A DNA stretch of 64,000 bases. It comes from G963667425 sp963667425 [NCBI: bacterium]. GTDB taxonomy: Bacteria; UBP6; UBA1177. Each line of letters begins with the position of its first letter. Within the stretch, counting starts at the first letter, position 1. Location of the stretch: the NCBI GenBank assembly GCA_963667425.1, contig OY763407.1:1178001-1242000 (forward strand). The letters run 5' to 3'. This document shows, in pieces, positions 61,614 to 64,000 of this stretch. The translations under genes and the position numbers were made by a program. The notes under the pieces were generated by a model that worked only from the letters and a program-made list of their open reading frames with translations, made no database searches and was not told the DNA's origin.

Positions 61614-62831
61614 ATGGAACATTTGTTAGAGATGATTAAAAATTTTGAAACTGGCTATCCGATCTTAATGCAGCTGATAAAAATATCTCTGGTTGTAATA
61701 TTTTCAGTTATTTTTTCCAAAATACTTAAAAAATATATACTGAGCATTATTGAAAAAATTATTAAAAAAACCAAGAATGAATGGGATGACATCATTTTCG
61801 GTAGAAAAGTTTTTAACAGAATTTTTGATATTATTCCGGCAGCTGTTATTTATATTTCTGCCTATCTTATTCCTCAGGCAGAAATACTTATAGAAAGAGT
61901 CGCCCTCTCCTACATTGCATTAATAATGCTGATTGTCATCTCAAACCTTTTAAATGCTGTCAATGATATTTATGAACTCACTCCCAAAGCAAAGGAACGT
62001 TCGATAAAAGGAATCATCCAGACAATAAACATTGCTTTTTATGCTGTTGGTGCCGTTGTCATAATATCAATAATAATGGGAAAATCACCACTTATAATAC
62101 TTAGCGGTGTAGGAGCAATGACAGCCGTTCTTATGCTTGTTTTCAAAGATACACTTCTTTCTTTCGTTGCAGGTCTTCAGCTCAACTACAATGAAATGAT
62201 TTCTAAAGGTGACTGGATTTCTATGCCTTCCTTCCAGGCAGACGGTACTGTCATAGATATAGCTCTTCATACTGTGAAAGTTCAGAACTGGGATAAAACA
62301 ATAACAACAATTCCAACCTATGCTCTTATGCAGAATAGTTTTAAGAACTGGAAAGGAATGGAAAAATCAGGAGGCAGAAGAATCTGCAGGAATCTGTTTA
62401 TAGATATTTCTTCAGTAAAATTTCTTACAGCAGAAGAGATAGAAAAGCTCAAAAATATTAATCTTCTGAAAGATTATCTTGAATCAAAGGAAAAAGAGAT
62501 TGCCATATATAACCATGACAGGAACATATCATCAGAAGATATTATAAACGGAAGAAATTTAACAAACATAGGAACTTTCAGAGAATATATCAGAGCATAT
62601 ATAACAAATAATCCAATGATTAGAAAAGATATGACAATACTTGTAAGACAGCTTGAAGCCACACCTACAGGTCTTCCAATGCAGCTTTATCTTTTTACGG
62701 ATACAACTGAATGGATTAAATATGAAGCAATACAGTCTGATATTTTCGATCATCTTTTCGCTGTTGCACCTGAGTTCGATATAAGGCTTTTTCAAAATCC
62801 TTCAGGAAAAGATTTTAGAAAATTGACATAA
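61614..62831 (+). CDS. MscS-family mechanosensitive channel (YbdG-like)
   Basis: The protein has 405 residues with about five N-terminal membrane segments. The pore helix region ILSGVGAMTAVLMLVFKDTLLSFVAGLQL is followed by the beta domain MISKGDWISMPSFQADGTVIDIALHTVKVQNWDKTITTIPTYALM. The FKNWKGMEKSGGRRICR and LFTDTTEWIKYE stretches are typical of the YbdG branch. It opens under membrane tension in osmotic downshock. RBS GGAGATAATTT. Lying right after the two-component genes, it may be part of the regulon they control. Confidence 0.93.
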   Translation: MEHLLEMIKNFETGYPILMQLIKISLVVIFSVIFSKILKKYILSIIEKIIKKTKNEWDDIIFGRKVFNRIFDIIPAAVIYISAYLIPQAEILIERVALSYIALIMLIVISNLLNAVNDIYELTPKAKERSIKGIIQTINIAFYAVGAVVIISIIMGKSPLIILSGVGAMTAVLMLVFKDTLLSFVAGLQLNYNEMISKGDWISMPSFQADGTVIDIALHTVKVQNWDKTITTIPTYALMQNSFKNWKGMEKSGGRRICRNLFIDISSVKFLTAEEIEKLKNINLLKDYLESKEKEIAIYNHDRNISSEDIINGRNLTNIGTFREYIRAYITNNPMIRKDMTILVRQLEATPTGLPMQLYLFTDTTEWIKYEAIQSDIFDHLFAVAPEFDIRLFQNPSGKDFRKLT

Positions 62832-62897
62832 CTCTCGCAATATTATAAAGAATTATGAAGTGTTAATTGTTTGATAAATAATTTAAAGGAGTTTCAA

Positions 62898-64000
62898 GTG
62901 AGAAAAGGACTTTTTTTTATTTTAGCAACCATTCTGTTTATGGCCAACGTATTTGCTGCAGAAAAAGTTTTTGTTTTTCCCATTGCATCAAAAAACAACA
63001 ATGAAAAGAAAATTGCATCAAAAATAGATGCAGAGATATCAAGTCTCTACGCCTCTATTAAAGAAGCGGAACTTATCGGAACCGATTCTCTTAATGAAAA
63101 AGAGAAAAAAATGGTTGAAAGCTGTAACAGAAACTATAAATGTTATCAGGCAAGAATAAAGAAATTCACATCTGTAGAAAAAGCTGTGCTTTACAGACTT
63201 AGAGATAAAGAAGGGTCTTCTCTTATTTCAATAGAACTTATTGACAATAAAGGTAAAATTTTAGGCAAAGAGTTCTTTAAATCTGAAGCAGGCACCGAAA
63301 TTGAAGATATAACCACAGCTCTGATGATAAAAACAAAAAAGATATTTCCTGAACCTTCCGCCCCGGCATCAGAAGAATTTACCGATAGCAATGAAGAGTC
63401 TTTTGATGAGGAAAACACTGAAACACCTAAAGCAGAGCCTGTAAAAGTAAAAAAGCAGCTCTCAGCTGAAGAAAAAAGAACACTGAGAAGAGAGAAAAAA
63501 GCAAATACAAAAAAAGCTTTTACATTATATAGCGAAGGCAAACTTAAAGAAGCTGCTGAACTTTTCTCCATGGCTGAGGAAGATGAATTCTCATCTCTTG
63601 TAGAATCTATAATGAAAGATATTAAAGATGCTGAAGATTTAAATGCGTCAGGTGATTTTTCAAAAGCATATGACAAGCTTAAATCAGCACTTGAAAAAGA
63701 TAGCAAATTAAGAACTGAAGGTTACAACAGGCTTGTTTACAAAAAAGAAAATCTTTCTGTAAAATCATATAATGAAAACGATTCAAAAGACAGTTCAGCA
63801 ATACGCAAACTCCATAAAAAATATGCCAAGGAACTAGCTGCAATAGAATCTTGGAAAGCAGGCGAACTTGCAAAAATAGAATCATGGAAAAAAGATAATA
63901 TAAAAAGTAAGGATCAGCTTAAAGATGATTTCAGAAACAATGAAAGAAAAATAGAGAAGGAAAATGAAAATGCATTAAAAGATGAAGAACATAAAATCGC
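62898..64000 (+). CDS. Exported Lys/Glu-rich coiled-coil protein (3' end cut by window)
   Basis: A GTG at 62898 behind AAAGGAG opens a frame that runs past the window edge. The signal peptide is LFFILATILFMANVFAA. The mature N-terminus (EKVFVFPIASKNNNEKKIASK) looks like the small folded domain of exported delta-type proteins. An acidic linker is followed by a TPR-like helical region (KAFTLYSEGKLKEAAELFSM, DFSKAYDKLKSALEKDSKL). A repeated coiled coil (ELAAIESWKAGELAKIESWK) continues to the edge. Function not recognised. Confidence 0.75.
   Translation, partial: MRKGLFFILATILFMANVFAAEKVFVFPIASKNNNEKKIASKIDAEISSLYASIKEAELIGTDSLNEKEKKMVESCNRNYKCYQARIKKFTSVEKAVLYRLRDKEGSSLISIELIDNKGKILGKEFFKSEAGTEIEDITTALMIKTKKIFPEPSAPASEEFTDSNEESFDEENTETPKAEPVKVKKQLSAEEKRTLRREKKANTKKAFTLYSEGKLKEAAELFSMAEEDEFSSLVESIMKDIKDAEDLNASGDFSKAYDKLKSALEKDSKLRTEGYNRLVYKKENLSVKSYNENDSKDSSAIRKLHKKYAKELAAIESWKAGELAKIESWKKDNIKSKDQLKDDFRNNERKIEKENENALKDEEHKI

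Overview
The window is AT-rich bacterial chromosome from a Gram-negative, flagellated and probably anaerobic organism. An outer membrane is implied by FlgH and FlgI (L- and P-rings), a complete RND/TolC efflux operon, two beta-barrel proteins and many lipoproteins. Anaerobic life is suggested by the hybrid-cluster protein with its ferredoxin and by IspH. The Asp/Glu/Asn-rich lipoprotein linkers, a Cys-bracketed Asp repeat of the kind common in Myxococcota and Bradymonadota, and paired HEAT/HD-GYP proteins point to a low-GC deltaproteobacterium in the broad sense. That placement is inference, because there is no rRNA in the window. No phage, IS element, CRISPR array or rRNA operon was seen.

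Layout. 1-10.2 kb: a truncated nuclease-family lipoprotein, a candidate C-rich small RNA, tRNA-Asn, a cyclic-2,3-diphosphoglycerate-synthase-like GTPase next to carbamate kinase, a double thiol-reductase-like lipoprotein, a Ycf46-like AAA ATPase, an RRM protein, a fluoride channel operon and a K+ channel. 10.2-19.4 kb: an HD-GYP/HEAT pair and the tolC-MFP-RND operon. 19.5-25.2 kb: a DJ-1 protein, then the flgFGAHI operon headed by a Cys- and Asp-rich lipoprotein behind a sigma-54 promoter. 25.3-33.2 kb: separate lysine-ketoglutarate reductase and saccharopine dehydrogenase genes, a large Cys-rich lipoprotein, a 21-bp minisatellite, a barrel protein/XRE regulator pair with controller-type operators, and a Schlafen-like regulator. 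33.4-42.1 kb: argS-rpoH, a threonine aldolase and flhA-flhF-flhG-fliA. 42.1-53.8 kb: a solute-binding protein, the ferredoxin-hcp-rrf2-pgeF nitrosative stress cluster, khpA-unknown-rarA, a PAS sensor without an output domain, a nitroreductase and ispH. 54-64 kb: a porin, a C39-like lipoprotein, an LRR lipoprotein, an ABC-F ATPase, a PhoB/PhoR-type two-component system, an MscS channel and a truncated exported protein.

Regulation. Many genes have recognisable sigma-70 boxes (TTGAC- with 16-17 bp spacing). The flg operon has a full sigma-54 element, and fliA and rpoH are both encoded here, which suggests a sigma-54 to sigma-28 flagellar hierarchy. Several start codons are set by clear Shine-Dalgarno sites and differ from the longest open frame. 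The coordinates given use the preferred starts. The most notable unexplained signals are the C-rich small RNA candidate, the paired operators between the barrel protein and the XRE regulator, the 21-bp minisatellite, and abrupt switches of A/T strand bias between gene blocks.
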